Numbered from the stretch's first letter, positions 1 through 5,387 are shown. The stretch is DNA of 6,140 nucleotides from Sulfurimonadaceae bacterium (GCA_026193155.1 JAPHSI010000194.1:1-6140), one strand, 5' to 3'. The notes: generated from the sequence alone by a model not told the origin. Numbers and translations are program-made.

Positions 1-379
1 AAAGTCTTATTTTTCCGTAACGTTCTTTTCCTAATATATTTAAAGATATTAACTCAACGTAAGGTAGTACTAGACTAAGACCTATTCCTATACCTATATT
101 TGAGAACAATAACTTATAAAAATTATCTAATGAAAAATAAAAAGAAGTAGCAGAACTAAACAAAATAATCAAAGCAGTATTAAAACTTCTTGTATCAAGT
201 TTTAAACCGCGTATAAATAAAAAAGGTACGACAAAACGTACAAGTGGGGCTGCTGCGAAGATAATGCCAATTTCGCTTGCACTATAGCCGCTAATATTTA
301 ATACCTTTGGCATAAAAATAATATATACGCCTATAAGTGCAAAATAAAAAAAATAAAATAAGGATAAGAGTATTTGCAT
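1..379 (-). CDS. MFS_1-like transporter, N-terminal part (cut by window edge)
   Basis: This is an inner-membrane secondary transporter of the major facilitator superfamily; the substrate is unknown. Reading the minus strand from the ATG at 379-377 gives 126 codons with no stop, then the window ends. The first ~23 residues form a hydrophobic helix ending in FMPK. The stretch with SASEIG (33-38), AAAPLVR (42-48) and a following hydrophobic segment matches the pattern of MFS_1-like/nucleoside symporter-like proteins, where an SxxEIG loop follows helix 1. Two more hydrophobic helices follow. The last residues, RYGKIRL (120-126), match the cytoplasmic motif that in this family continues into a WGS(I/L)GF sequence. 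About two thirds of a ~380-400 aa protein would lie outside the window. There is no Shine-Dalgarno sequence; a TATAAT lies 5 nt before the ATG. The gene is divergent from the PAS gene. Family assignment is by recognition, not by search. Confidence 0.85.
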   Translation of the reverse strand, partial: MQILLSLFYFFYFALIGVYIIFMPKVLNISGYSASEIGIIFAAAPLVRFVVPFLFIRGLKLDTRSFNTALIILFSSATSFYFSLDNFYKLLFSNIGIGIGLSLVLPYVELISLNILGKERYGKIRL

Positions 380-384
380 GCGAA

Positions 385-390
385 ATTATA
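385..390 (-). promoter_or_regulatory. -10 box for the MFS gene (probably leaderless)
   Basis: On the minus strand this reads TATAAT, followed by TTCGC and then the ATG at 379. A start site 6-7 nt after the hexamer would fall on or next to the A of the ATG, and no ribosome binding site is present. A TTCAAA (minus-strand reading of 409-414) lies 18 bp upstream as a modest -35 candidate. Confidence 0.5.
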
Positions 391-396
391 TCTAAG

Positions 397-411
397 AAAT
401 AGTCACTATTT
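397..411. promoter_or_regulatory. 15-bp perfect palindrome, candidate operator
   Basis: AAATAGT-C-ACTATTT is a perfect 7-1-7 inverted repeat. It lies between the -10 and the expected -35 of the leftward MFS promoter and upstream of the PAS gene. A dimeric repressor bound here would block the MFS promoter. The regulator is unknown; the palindrome itself is directly visible. Confidence 0.4.
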
Positions 412-414
412 GAA

Positions 415-442
415 TTTAAAAAAAAATGTGATAACATACTAT
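415..442 (+). promoter_or_regulatory. Weak candidate promoter for the PAS-receptor unit
   Basis: TTTAAA (415-420) and TACTAT (437-442) are 16 bp apart and are the most plausible sigma70-like pair before the PAS gene, but both are poor matches. CATAAT (451-456) is an alternative -10. No convincing sigma28 or sigma54 motif is seen. TGTGA words occur at 427-431 and 442-446. Confidence 0.2.
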
Positions 443-469
443 GTGAGAAACATAATTAGTGATTAATAC

Positions 470-477
470 AAAGGGGG
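470..477 (+). promoter_or_regulatory. Very strong G-run ribosome binding site of the PAS gene
   Basis: AAAGGGGG ends 7 nt before the ATG at 485. It fixes the start codon and is unusually G-rich for this AT-rich genome. AAAGGGG occurs only here on the plus strand of the window. It is exactly complementary to CCCCTTT in the two hairpin loops at 2465-2471 and 2529-2535, with a further G-U pair possible at its 3' end. Confidence 0.75.
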
Positions 478-484
478 TATTATC

Positions 485-970
485 ATGTTAAAAGAGATGG
501 GTGCGGAAGATTTTATTGTCTCCAAAACCGATAAAAAAGGTAAAATTACCTACGTTAATAGAATTTTTATGGATATGGCTGAATATGCAGAAGCCGAACT
601 GCTTGGAAAACCGCATAGCATTATAAGACATTCTAAAATGCCAAAAGTAGTGTTTAAACTTCTTTGGGAGAGAATTGAAAAAAAAGAGGAAATCTTTGCT
701 TTTGTAATCAATAAAACTAAAAACAATAATGCATATTGGGTATATGCAAATATTACTGCTTCTTTAGATGAAAATGGAGATATTGTAGGTTACTACTCTG
801 TTAGAAGAAAACCAAATCCTAAAGCCTTAGAGACAATCGAACCAATATATGAAAAGATGCTTGAAGCCGAAAAAACAGGTGGAATGGAAGCATCCGGAAA
901 AATTTTAGAAGACTTATTATTTGAACAAGGGGTATCTTATGATGAACTTATCATCTCTCTTCAAGGTTAA
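485..970 (+). CDS. Aer/CetB-type single-PAS-domain sensor protein
   Basis: This 161-aa soluble cytoplasmic protein is one PAS domain (about 8-110) plus a short helical tail. It resembles the PAS proteins that pair with a chemoreceptor in Campylobacter energy taxis (CetB with CetA) and the N-terminus of E. coli Aer. Visible PAS features are the DKKGKITYVN strand-turn (16-25), the LLGKPHSIIRH segment (39-49), the F/W-rich KLLW helix (58-61), the AYWVYANI strand (83-90) and the DENGDIVGYYSVRR hairpin (95-108). In FAD-binding Aer-type domains the central motif is normally RHPDMP, followed later by a Trp before the VKNR strand. Here the motif is RHSKMP (48-53), and the later segment reads EEIFAFVINKT without that Trp. 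FAD binding is therefore uncertain and another cofactor is possible. There is no membrane segment. The gene overlaps the chemoreceptor gene by 32 nt, implying co-translation and a joint signalling complex. The start is set by the G-rich ribosome binding site. Confidence 0.85.
   Translation: MLKEMGAEDFIVSKTDKKGKITYVNRIFMDMAEYAEAELLGKPHSIIRHSKMPKVVFKLLWERIEKKEEIFAFVINKTKNNNAYWVYANITASLDENGDIVGYYSVRRKPNPKALETIEPIYEKMLEAEKTGGMEASGKILEDLLFEQGVSYDELIISLQG
927..932 (+). promoter_or_regulatory. Ribosome binding site that decides the receptor start
   Basis: AAGGGG inside the end of the PAS gene lies 6 nt before the ATG at 939 (9 nt before the ATG at 942). The TTG at 921, which would lengthen the receptor by six residues, lies before this site and has none of its own. 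The context ACAA-GGGG-TAT is close to that of the PAS gene site. These are the only two AAGGGG words on the plus strand. Confidence 0.75.
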
Positions 971-2381
971 AAGCTACCTGTTATTATTTGTAACATTACT
1001 TGCAATAGCCATATATGCACTTTTTACACATGATTTTATTTTGGCTGCTCTAGCTGTTATTGTTGCTGTTATTTCCACGTTTATTCCTCACTCAAAACAC
1101 AATGAATACGATTTGAAAATTTATAAAGAAGCTTCGGTTGTACTAAAAGAAGCCGCACAGGGAAAACTTGAGAGTCGTATAACAAATATAAAAGACGATA
1201 ATTCAGAGTTTTCAAGTTTTGCTTGGAGTATTAATGATGTACTAGACCAACTTGAAGCTTTTATGCGTGATACTCAAACTACAATAGAGAATGCTTCTGT
1301 AGGAAAAACTTATAGAAAAAATTATTCGTCGGGTCTGCATGGTGCATTTAGGTATACTGCAGAGCACTTAACCGCAGCCATAGATTCTATCGCAGCAGGG
1401 TATGAAACCAAACTAAAGGCTGATTTATCCTCTAAATTAAGTGTACTTGGAGGTGGTATTGGTTCTGGACTAGATACTATACAAAGAGATTTGATGCAAG
1501 CTCAAGATGAATCTACGAAAATAGTTTCGATGTCTGACAATACAGCTAGTAAATCAAAAGAGAGCTTAAATAGTGTTGTAGAAATGACTCACAGATTAAG
1601 CAATCTTGTAGAGCTTATTTCATCTTCACATGAAGCAATTATATCTTTAGAAGGTAGAAGTAAAGAGATATCTGAAGTTGTTGGACTTATTAAAGATATA
1701 GCCGACCAAACAAATCTTCTTGCTCTTAATGCCGCTATTGAAGCTGCTCGCGCTGGTGAGCATGGTCGTGGTTTTGCCGTGGTAGCAGACGAGGTACGTA
1801 AACTTGCAGAACGTACACAAAAAGCGACTACTGAAATCGAAATAAATATATCGACTCTGCAACAAGAAGCAAATGATATGCGCTCGAATTCTAATAATAT
1901 ATCTGAAATTGCTCAAGATTCAAGTGACTTAATTAAAAATTTTGAAAGTACTTTTGAAGAACTTAATCAGTTTGCACAAGATTCTTCTGGAGTAGCGGTA
2001 GATATACAAAACAGGCTTTATACTACACTCGTAAAAGTTGATCATATCTTGTTTAAGTCCAATGCTTACTCTGCCACACTTGAACAAAATAAATCATATA
2101 TAGCAACTGATCATAAAAGCTGTAGAATGGGTAAATGGTACCTAAGTAGCGGTAAAGATAGATTTGGTCATCTAGATTCATTTAAAAAACTAGACGCTCC
2201 TCATAGTAAGGTACACAACTCAGTATTAGAAGTAAATAAATTTATACAAGACGGTTCTGTATTGAAATATGATAACCCTAAAAAGATAGTTGAATATTAT
2301 ATGGTGCTAGAAGAAAATTCAAATAATTTATTTATCTTGCTAGATCATTTGCTGGAAGAACATAGAAGAAAATCACATTAA
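939..2381 (+). CDS. Methyl-accepting chemotaxis protein, CetA-like, with C-terminal CZB domain
   Basis: This 480-aa inner-membrane chemoreceptor relays signals to CheA/CheW. Two hydrophobic helices (about 11-27 and 31-50) are joined by a very short loop, so there is no periplasmic ligand domain. A HAMP-like region follows (about 55-145, with an AAQGKLESRI segment). The signalling domain spans about 150-360, and its tip (250-290) carries the conserved ADQTNLLALNAAIEAARAGE and RGFAVVADEVRKLAERT sequence. The C-terminus is a CZB (chemoreceptor zinc-binding) domain: His369, Cys395 in CRMGKW, and His422/His426 in an HxxxH pair fit its 3His/1Cys zinc site. CZB domains are known from Helicobacter TlpD and from diguanylate cyclases, and are linked to zinc or hypochlorous acid sensing. 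There is no CheR-tethering pentapeptide at the C-terminus (ends RRKSH). The two-helix layout plus an adjacent PAS gene resembles Campylobacter CetA/CetB, so the PAS partner probably supplies a second input. A start at 921 (TTG, 486 aa) is possible but less likely. Confidence 0.92.
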   Translation: MMNLSSLFKVKSYLLLFVTLLAIAIYALFTHDFILAALAVIVAVISTFIPHSKHNEYDLKIYKEASVVLKEAAQGKLESRITNIKDDNSEFSSFAWSINDVLDQLEAFMRDTQTTIENASVGKTYRKNYSSGLHGAFRYTAEHLTAAIDSIAAGYETKLKADLSSKLSVLGGGIGSGLDTIQRDLMQAQDESTKIVSMSDNTASKSKESLNSVVEMTHRLSNLVELISSSHEAIISLEGRSKEISEVVGLIKDIADQTNLLALNAAIEAARAGEHGRGFAVVADEVRKLAERTQKATTEIEINISTLQQEANDMRSNSNNISEIAQDSSDLIKNFESTFEELNQFAQDSSGVAVDIQNRLYTTLVKVDHILFKSNAYSATLEQNKSYIATDHKSCRMGKWYLSSGKDRFGHLDSFKKLDAPHSKVHNSVLEVNKFIQDGSVLKYDNPKKIVEYYMVLEENSNNLFILLDHLLEEHRRKSH

Positions 2382-2387
2382 TGTGAT
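2372..2387. promoter_or_regulatory. 16-bp perfect palindrome over the receptor stop codon
   Basis: ATCACATT-AATGTGAT is a perfect inverted repeat containing the TAA stop (2379-2381). It could be a dimer binding site or a 6-bp RNA hairpin with a UUAA loop. No T-run follows, so it is not a standard terminator. The 12-mer AATGTGATAACA that starts in its right half (2380-2391) also occurs upstream of the PAS gene at 425-436. Confidence 0.4.
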
Positions 2388-2437
2388 AACAATAGTGATT
2401 TAATATTATTTTAATAATTCGTTTACCTTTTTTGTAG

Positions 2438-2443
2438 TATAAT
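2438..2443 (+). promoter_or_regulatory. -10 box upstream of the hairpin region
   Basis: TATAAT preceded by TGTAG and set in T-rich DNA is a good Campylobacterota-style -10; no clear -35 is seen, as is common in the phylum. Transcription would start near 2450, just before the first hairpin. It could make a separate small RNA or a ~140-nt leader of the radical SAM gene. Confidence 0.45.
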
Positions 2444-2456
2444 TTTTTTATCTCAA

Positions 2457-2480
2457 TTATGTTTCCCCTTTTTTACATAA
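2457..2480 (+). other. Hairpin 1 with C/U-rich loop
   Basis: TTATGT pairs with ACATAA (6 bp), leaving the loop TTCCCCTTTTTT. The stem is AU-rich and weak on its own. The loop contains CCCCTTT at 2465-2471. Confidence 0.45.
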
Positions 2481-2539
2481 ACGAGACAAGATAATGTTTA
2501 TAATTATTTTGACCTCAGCCAAGTTTTTCCCCTTTTTTA
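2462..2539 (+). repeat. Direct repeat of a 14-nt pyrimidine word
   Basis: TTTCCCCTTTTTTA occurs identically at 2462-2475 and 2526-2539, 64 nt apart. Both copies lie mostly in hairpin loops. CCCCTTT is found nowhere else on the plus strand of the window. Confidence 0.8.
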
Positions 2540-2552
2540 TCTGCTTGGCTGA
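2515..2552 (+). other. Hairpin 2 with C/U-rich loop
   Basis: TCAGCCAAG and CTTGGCTGA form a perfect 9-bp stem; AC/GT can add two more pairs beyond one C-A mismatch. The 20-nt loop contains CCCCTTT at 2529-2535. This is the strongest inverted repeat in the window. No T-run follows directly, so it is not a classic terminator. Confidence 0.65.
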
Positions 2553-2575
2553 AGTGTATTCAAAACTTCGTTTTT
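2551..2575 (+). terminator. Weak candidate intrinsic terminator
   Basis: GAAGT (2551-2555) pairs with ACTTC (2565-2569), followed by G and T5 (2571-2575). The 5-bp stem is weak. It shares bases 2551-2552 with hairpin 2, so the two structures partly exclude each other, as in attenuator-type switches. It is the only terminator-like element before the radical SAM gene. Confidence 0.25.
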
Positions 2576-2579
2576 CTGC

Positions 2580-2585
2580 TAAAAT
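2580..2585 (+). promoter_or_regulatory. -10 box directly before the radical SAM gene
   Basis: TAAAAT lies 6 nt before the ATG at 2592, and no purine-rich ribosome binding site precedes that ATG. A leaderless transcript starting on the A of the ATG would explain both facts. Read-through from the upstream TATAAT at 2438 is the alternative. Confidence 0.4.
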
Positions 2586-2591
2586 TCCATT

Positions 2592-4097
2592 ATGAAAATT
2601 GTTTTATCAACCCTAAACTCAAGATATACACACTCATCACTAGCTCTTCGATATATATATGCAAATCTTAATGAGTTTCAAGAAAATTCTATGATTTTAG
2701 AGTTCAGTATAAATGATGCTCTTCAAAGTGTTGCAGAAAAACTATTAAACGAAAATCCTGACATCATAGGTTTAGGTACGTATATATGGAATGCATCCGA
2801 GATTAAAGAGCTTATCCATATACTTAAAAAAGTATCACCTCAAACCATTATAATCCTTGGCGGTCCTGAAGTTTCACACGAGCCGTTTAGGGTTGACTAC
2901 TCAGATGCAGATTATATTATCCAAGGCGAGGGTGACTTGGCATTTTATGAACTATGCAAACAGATAAAAAACTCAGCAGAAGTTCAAAAACAAACCCAAA
3001 TCATAAAACAAACGATGCCAAGCCTAAAAGAGTTAAAACTGCCATATGAGTATTACACGGATGATGATATAAAAAACAGATACATATATTTAGAGGTTTC
3101 ACGCGGATGCCCTTTTGAGTGTGAGTTTTGTTTGTCCTCTATGGATGAGAGGGTCAGAACATTTGATATTGACCAAACATTAGAAGAGTTTCAAAAACTC
3201 TGGAACAGGGGTGCAAGAGCTTTTAAGTTTGTAGACAGAACATTTAATATAAATATCAAAACAGCAAATAAAATACTAGATTTCTTTTTAGAAAAAGAGC
3301 CCCCTTACTTTGCACACTTTGAAGTTATACCAGATCATTTTCCTGCATCTATAAAAGAAAAAATCCAAAAATTTCCACATGGCGCGCTTCAACTTGAAAT
3401 TGGCATCCAGACACTGAACTTGGATGTAGCAAACAATATATCAAGGAATTTAAAACTTGATAAGATTAAGCAAAATATAGCTTTTTTAGAACAAGATACA
3501 TCTGCTCATATCCATCTTGATTTGATAGTCGGATTACCCGGTGAGTCACTAAAGAGTTTTGGAGACAACTTAGATGAACTTGTAAGTTTAAGTTCGTGCG
3601 AAATTCAAATAGGGATACTTAAAAAACTATCAGGCACACATATAAATAGACACGACATAGAACACGGTATGGTATATAGCGATTATCCCCCTTACGATAT
3701 TTTAAAAAGTAAGCTACTTAGTTTTGAAGATATTCAGATAATGAAACGCTTCGCAAGGTTTTGGGATCTTACTTACAACAGCGGAAATTTTAAAAATAGT
3801 GTAAAACTTATTTGGCAGGATGGAAGTGTATTTGAAAATTTTTATAAGTTTTCTTTATGGGTATATTTACAAACAGATTCAACATACAAAATATCACTTT
3901 TAAGGCTTGGAGAACTATTGTTCACCTATCTTAAAGATGTAATTAAACTCGCACCCGAAGTAATTTCCGAACTAATGCTAAAAGATATGATGAAAATAAA
4001 AGGTCGCTCAATCCCAAAATATTTAAAATCATATGCAGATAATTTCTCCGTAGAAGCAAAAAACGGCACCTCAGGATTCAACAAACGACAACTATAA
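2592..4097 (+). CDS. B12-binding-domain radical SAM protein (DUF4080 type), reaction unknown
   Basis: This 501-aa cytoplasmic protein has two recognisable domains. Residues 1 to ~135 form a Rossmann-like cobalamin-binding domain, with MKIVLSTLNSRYTHSSLALRY at the start, GLGTYIWN after the second strand, GGPEVS at 90-95 and GEGD at 112-115. The classic DxHxxG cobalamin ligand motif is absent (the sequence around His14 is YTHSSL), so any cobalamin would bind without a His ligand. The radical SAM domain (about 160-370) has the CxxxCxxC cluster motif at Cys173, Cys177 and Cys180, followed by DRTFN (a family-typical segment) and GLPGES near 315-320. The C-terminal part (about 370-490, with FARFWDLTYNSGNF) fits DUF4080. 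The enzyme would bind a 4Fe-4S cluster and S-adenosylmethionine; methylation or rearrangement of an unknown substrate is likely. No neighbour indicates a pathway. The gene has no Shine-Dalgarno sequence, and it ends 16 nt before the peptidase gene. Confidence 0.9.
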   Translation: MKIVLSTLNSRYTHSSLALRYIYANLNEFQENSMILEFSINDALQSVAEKLLNENPDIIGLGTYIWNASEIKELIHILKKVSPQTIIILGGPEVSHEPFRVDYSDADYIIQGEGDLAFYELCKQIKNSAEVQKQTQIIKQTMPSLKELKLPYEYYTDDDIKNRYIYLEVSRGCPFECEFCLSSMDERVRTFDIDQTLEEFQKLWNRGARAFKFVDRTFNINIKTANKILDFFLEKEPPYFAHFEVIPDHFPASIKEKIQKFPHGALQLEIGIQTLNLDVANNISRNLKLDKIKQNIAFLEQDTSAHIHLDLIVGLPGESLKSFGDNLDELVSLSSCEIQIGILKKLSGTHINRHDIEHGMVYSDYPPYDILKSKLLSFEDIQIMKRFARFWDLTYNSGNFKNSVKLIWQDGSVFENFYKFSLWVYLQTDSTYKISLLRLGELLFTYLKDVIKLAPEVISELMLKDMMKIKGRSIPKYLKSYADNFSVEAKNGTSGFNKRQL

Positions 4098-4108
4098 TCT
4101 GCTATAAT
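4093..4108 (+). promoter_or_regulatory. Tandem -10 boxes before the peptidase operon
   Basis: CTATAAT occurs twice with CTG between, giving TATAAT at 4093-4098 and 4103-4108. The second is 5 nt before the ATG at 4114, and no ribosome binding site is present, again fitting a leaderless start. The first box overlaps the stop codon of the radical SAM gene (4095-4097). This promoter would drive the peptidase-lipoprotein-permease operon. Confidence 0.5.
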
Positions 4109-4113
4109 AAAGT

Positions 4114-4752
4114 ATGATTTTTAAAAGTATATTTTTATTATTTTTATTATTTTTAAACAGCTATGCAAAAGAACCTTACGTAGATAAGTCAACTCTTGAT
4201 AGAATTGGAAAAAAATATAAAATGTTTGCAAAAAAAAGATTCTTTTTCCAACAACAAACACTAGATAGTGTTAAGAGTGCTTCTGATATGGAAAAGCTCA
4301 AAGCCGTTAATGAATTTTATAATGGGGTGATGTATGCACCCGATATAAAAGTTTATAAAAAGAAAGATTACTGGGCTACGCCATATGAATTTTTAGGTAA
4401 AGACAAGGGTGATTGTGAAGACTATGTCATAGCAAAATATTTTGCTCTTAAATATTTAGGCGTAGATTCTAAGAAACTTTTTTTTACATATGTACGTTCT
4501 ACAAAATTCAAAGCACCTCATATGGTTTTAACCTACTTTAAAACACCAAAAAGTGAACCTCTAGTTCTTGATAACAACAACCTCCGCATATTTCCTGCTT
4601 CAAAAAGAAAAGACTTAATCCCTGTTTACAACTTTAACGGGGATTCTTTATATAAAGCTTCAAAGATCGGAACAGGAAAAAAACTCAATGAAAAAAAATC
4701 TCACAAAAAATGGGATGAACTCAAACAAAACATGAAGAAAAGGAAAATTTAA
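4114..4752 (+). CDS. Bacterial transglutaminase-like cysteine peptidase (BTLCP, LapG-like), exported
   Basis: This 212-aa protein has a signal peptide (hydrophobic 5-14, likely cleavage after Ala18 in NSYA), so it acts in the periplasm. The BTLCP/LapG family cleaves giant surface adhesins such as LapA to release biofilm. The catalytic triad can be placed: Cys101 in GDCEDY, His136 in APHMVL, Asp153 in PLVLDNN. Acidic residues around the Cys (Asp100, Glu102, Asp103) match positions that bind calcium in LapG proteins. Upstream, DYWATPYEFL (85-94) is the usual family segment. The lysine-rich tail (about 190-212) is outside the core. LapG is normally controlled by the c-di-GMP receptor LapD, and neither LapD nor an adhesin is in this window; instead the gene leads an operon with a lipoprotein and an ABC permease. 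The substrate is therefore uncertain. Its stop overlaps the next start by 1 nt (TAATG). Confidence 0.85.
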   Translation: MIFKSIFLLFLLFLNSYAKEPYVDKSTLDRIGKKYKMFAKKRFFFQQQTLDSVKSASDMEKLKAVNEFYNGVMYAPDIKVYKKKDYWATPYEFLGKDKGDCEDYVIAKYFALKYLGVDSKKLFFTYVRSTKFKAPHMVLTYFKTPKSEPLVLDNNNLRIFPASKRKDLIPVYNFNGDSLYKASKIGTGKKLNEKKSHKKWDELKQNMKKRKI

Positions 4753-5387
4753 TGAAAACTAATCTATTACTCTCAAGTCTTATACTCTTAAGCATAGTAT
4801 TATTCAGCGGTTGTGCTTCAAAAATGCAAGCACCTAAAAACTCTGGTTTTTTTAAAAGTTATGAGCATCTGCAGGTAAATTCCAACCATGTAAGCGATGC
4901 TGTTAAACTAGCAGCTTATAAAAAAATATATGTTGAAGAAGTTTCTGTAATACCTTCTATAGCACTAGAAGAGCAAACAAGTGAACAAAAGCAGTTATAC
5001 ACCGGTATCTCAAAATATGCAACTAATAAATTAAAAGAGGCATTAAAGTTTAAAAACTCAAATGAAAAAACTAAAGACAGTTTAGTTATGCAAAGTGCTA
5101 TATCTGCATCTGAAGTTCATTTTGATGATAAAGAATGGAATCAACTCTCACCTTTATCTCTTGGTATCACGGTAGTTTCGCTAAATGCTTATCTTGAAGA
5201 ATCTGCCCGTTTAGTCGGAGAGTACCGTCTTATTGCAAAAGATGAAACAATATCTAAATCGCTAAAACAGATTAAAGAGATACCAATATCTTTAAACGGT
5301 GATTATCTGACATTAGACGATTTAAAAAGCTCTATCGATGCATGGGTAGATATTGTTGCATCTGAAATAAATAAAGGAAATAAATAA
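4752..5387 (+). CDS. DUF3313-like outer-membrane lipoprotein
   Basis: This 211-aa protein starts with a lipoprotein signal: a hydrophobic segment, then LFSGC with the lipid-modified Cys at 21. The following Ala is not the Asp that retains lipoproteins in the inner membrane, so outer-membrane location is likely. The mature part begins with an SGFFKSYEHLQ segment (about 31-41), then a KKIYVEEVSVIP strand, a helix with KYATNKLKEALK, and a final helix IDAWVDIVASEI. This order fits DUF3313 lipoproteins, whose function is unknown. AAAGGAAA-type ribosome binding sites precede both it and the next gene. It overlaps both neighbours by 1 nt, so co-translation is expected and a role in the same envelope complex is inferred. 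Confidence 0.75.
   Translation: MKTNLLLSSLILLSIVLFSGCASKMQAPKNSGFFKSYEHLQVNSNHVSDAVKLAAYKKIYVEEVSVIPSIALEEQTSEQKQLYTGISKYATNKLKEALKFKNSNEKTKDSLVMQSAISASEVHFDDKEWNQLSPLSLGITVVSLNAYLEESARLVGEYRLIAKDETISKSLKQIKEIPISLNGDYLTLDDLKSSIDAWVDIVASEINKGNK

Larger units (their letters stand above)
2450..2575 (+). ncRNA. Candidate small RNA or structured leader with two C/U-rich loop hairpins
   Basis: After the TATAAT at 2438-2443 the sequence has two hairpins. Hairpin 1 is TTATGT (2457-2462) paired with ACATAA (2475-2480) around a 12-nt loop. Hairpin 2 is TCAGCCAAG (2515-2523) paired with CTTGGCTGA (2544-2552) around a 20-nt loop. Both loops show the same TTTCCCCTTTTTTA word, although the stems differ in sequence. 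A weak third stem, GAAGT (2551-2555) with ACTTC (2565-2569), precedes a T5 run at 2571-2575. An identical loop on two unrelated stems suggests an exposed binding sequence. The loops complement the G-rich ribosome binding sites of the PAS and receptor genes. The Helicobacter RepG sRNA, which binds a G-run in a chemoreceptor leader through a C/U-rich loop, is a functional analogue; homology is not claimed. Ends and strand are predictions. A cis-acting leader of the downstream gene is the main alternative. Confidence 0.4.

Noticed and set aside
921..938. TTG at 921 as the start of the chemoreceptor
   Set aside because: It precedes the AAGGGG ribosome binding site, has no site of its own, and would add six residues of no family character. 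The ATG at 939 is correctly spaced.
1647..1916. Minus-strand open frame of 89 codons
   Set aside because: It lies wholly inside the most conserved part of the receptor gene, and its translation has no recognisable domain.
2372..2387. CRP/FNR-type binding site
   Set aside because: The half-sites are TCACA then TGTGA, the reverse order of the classic TGTGA-N6-TCACA site, with a different spacing.
2499..2504. Second TATAAT as promoter for hairpin 2 alone
   Set aside because: It is possible, but the -35 candidates have poor spacing and the TATAAT at 2438 explains both hairpins; kept only as an alternative.
2463..2528. Minus-strand 21-codon frame starting with TTG near 2525, preceded by AAAAAAGGGG
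   Set aside because: The good ribosome-binding-like sequence is just the complement of the hairpin loop; the start is TTG, the peptide is tiny, and no minus-strand promoter is convincing.
2515..2552. Hairpin 2 as a simple Rho-independent terminator of the receptor operon
   Set aside because: The stem is good, but the 20-nt loop is long and no T-run follows the stem on either strand.
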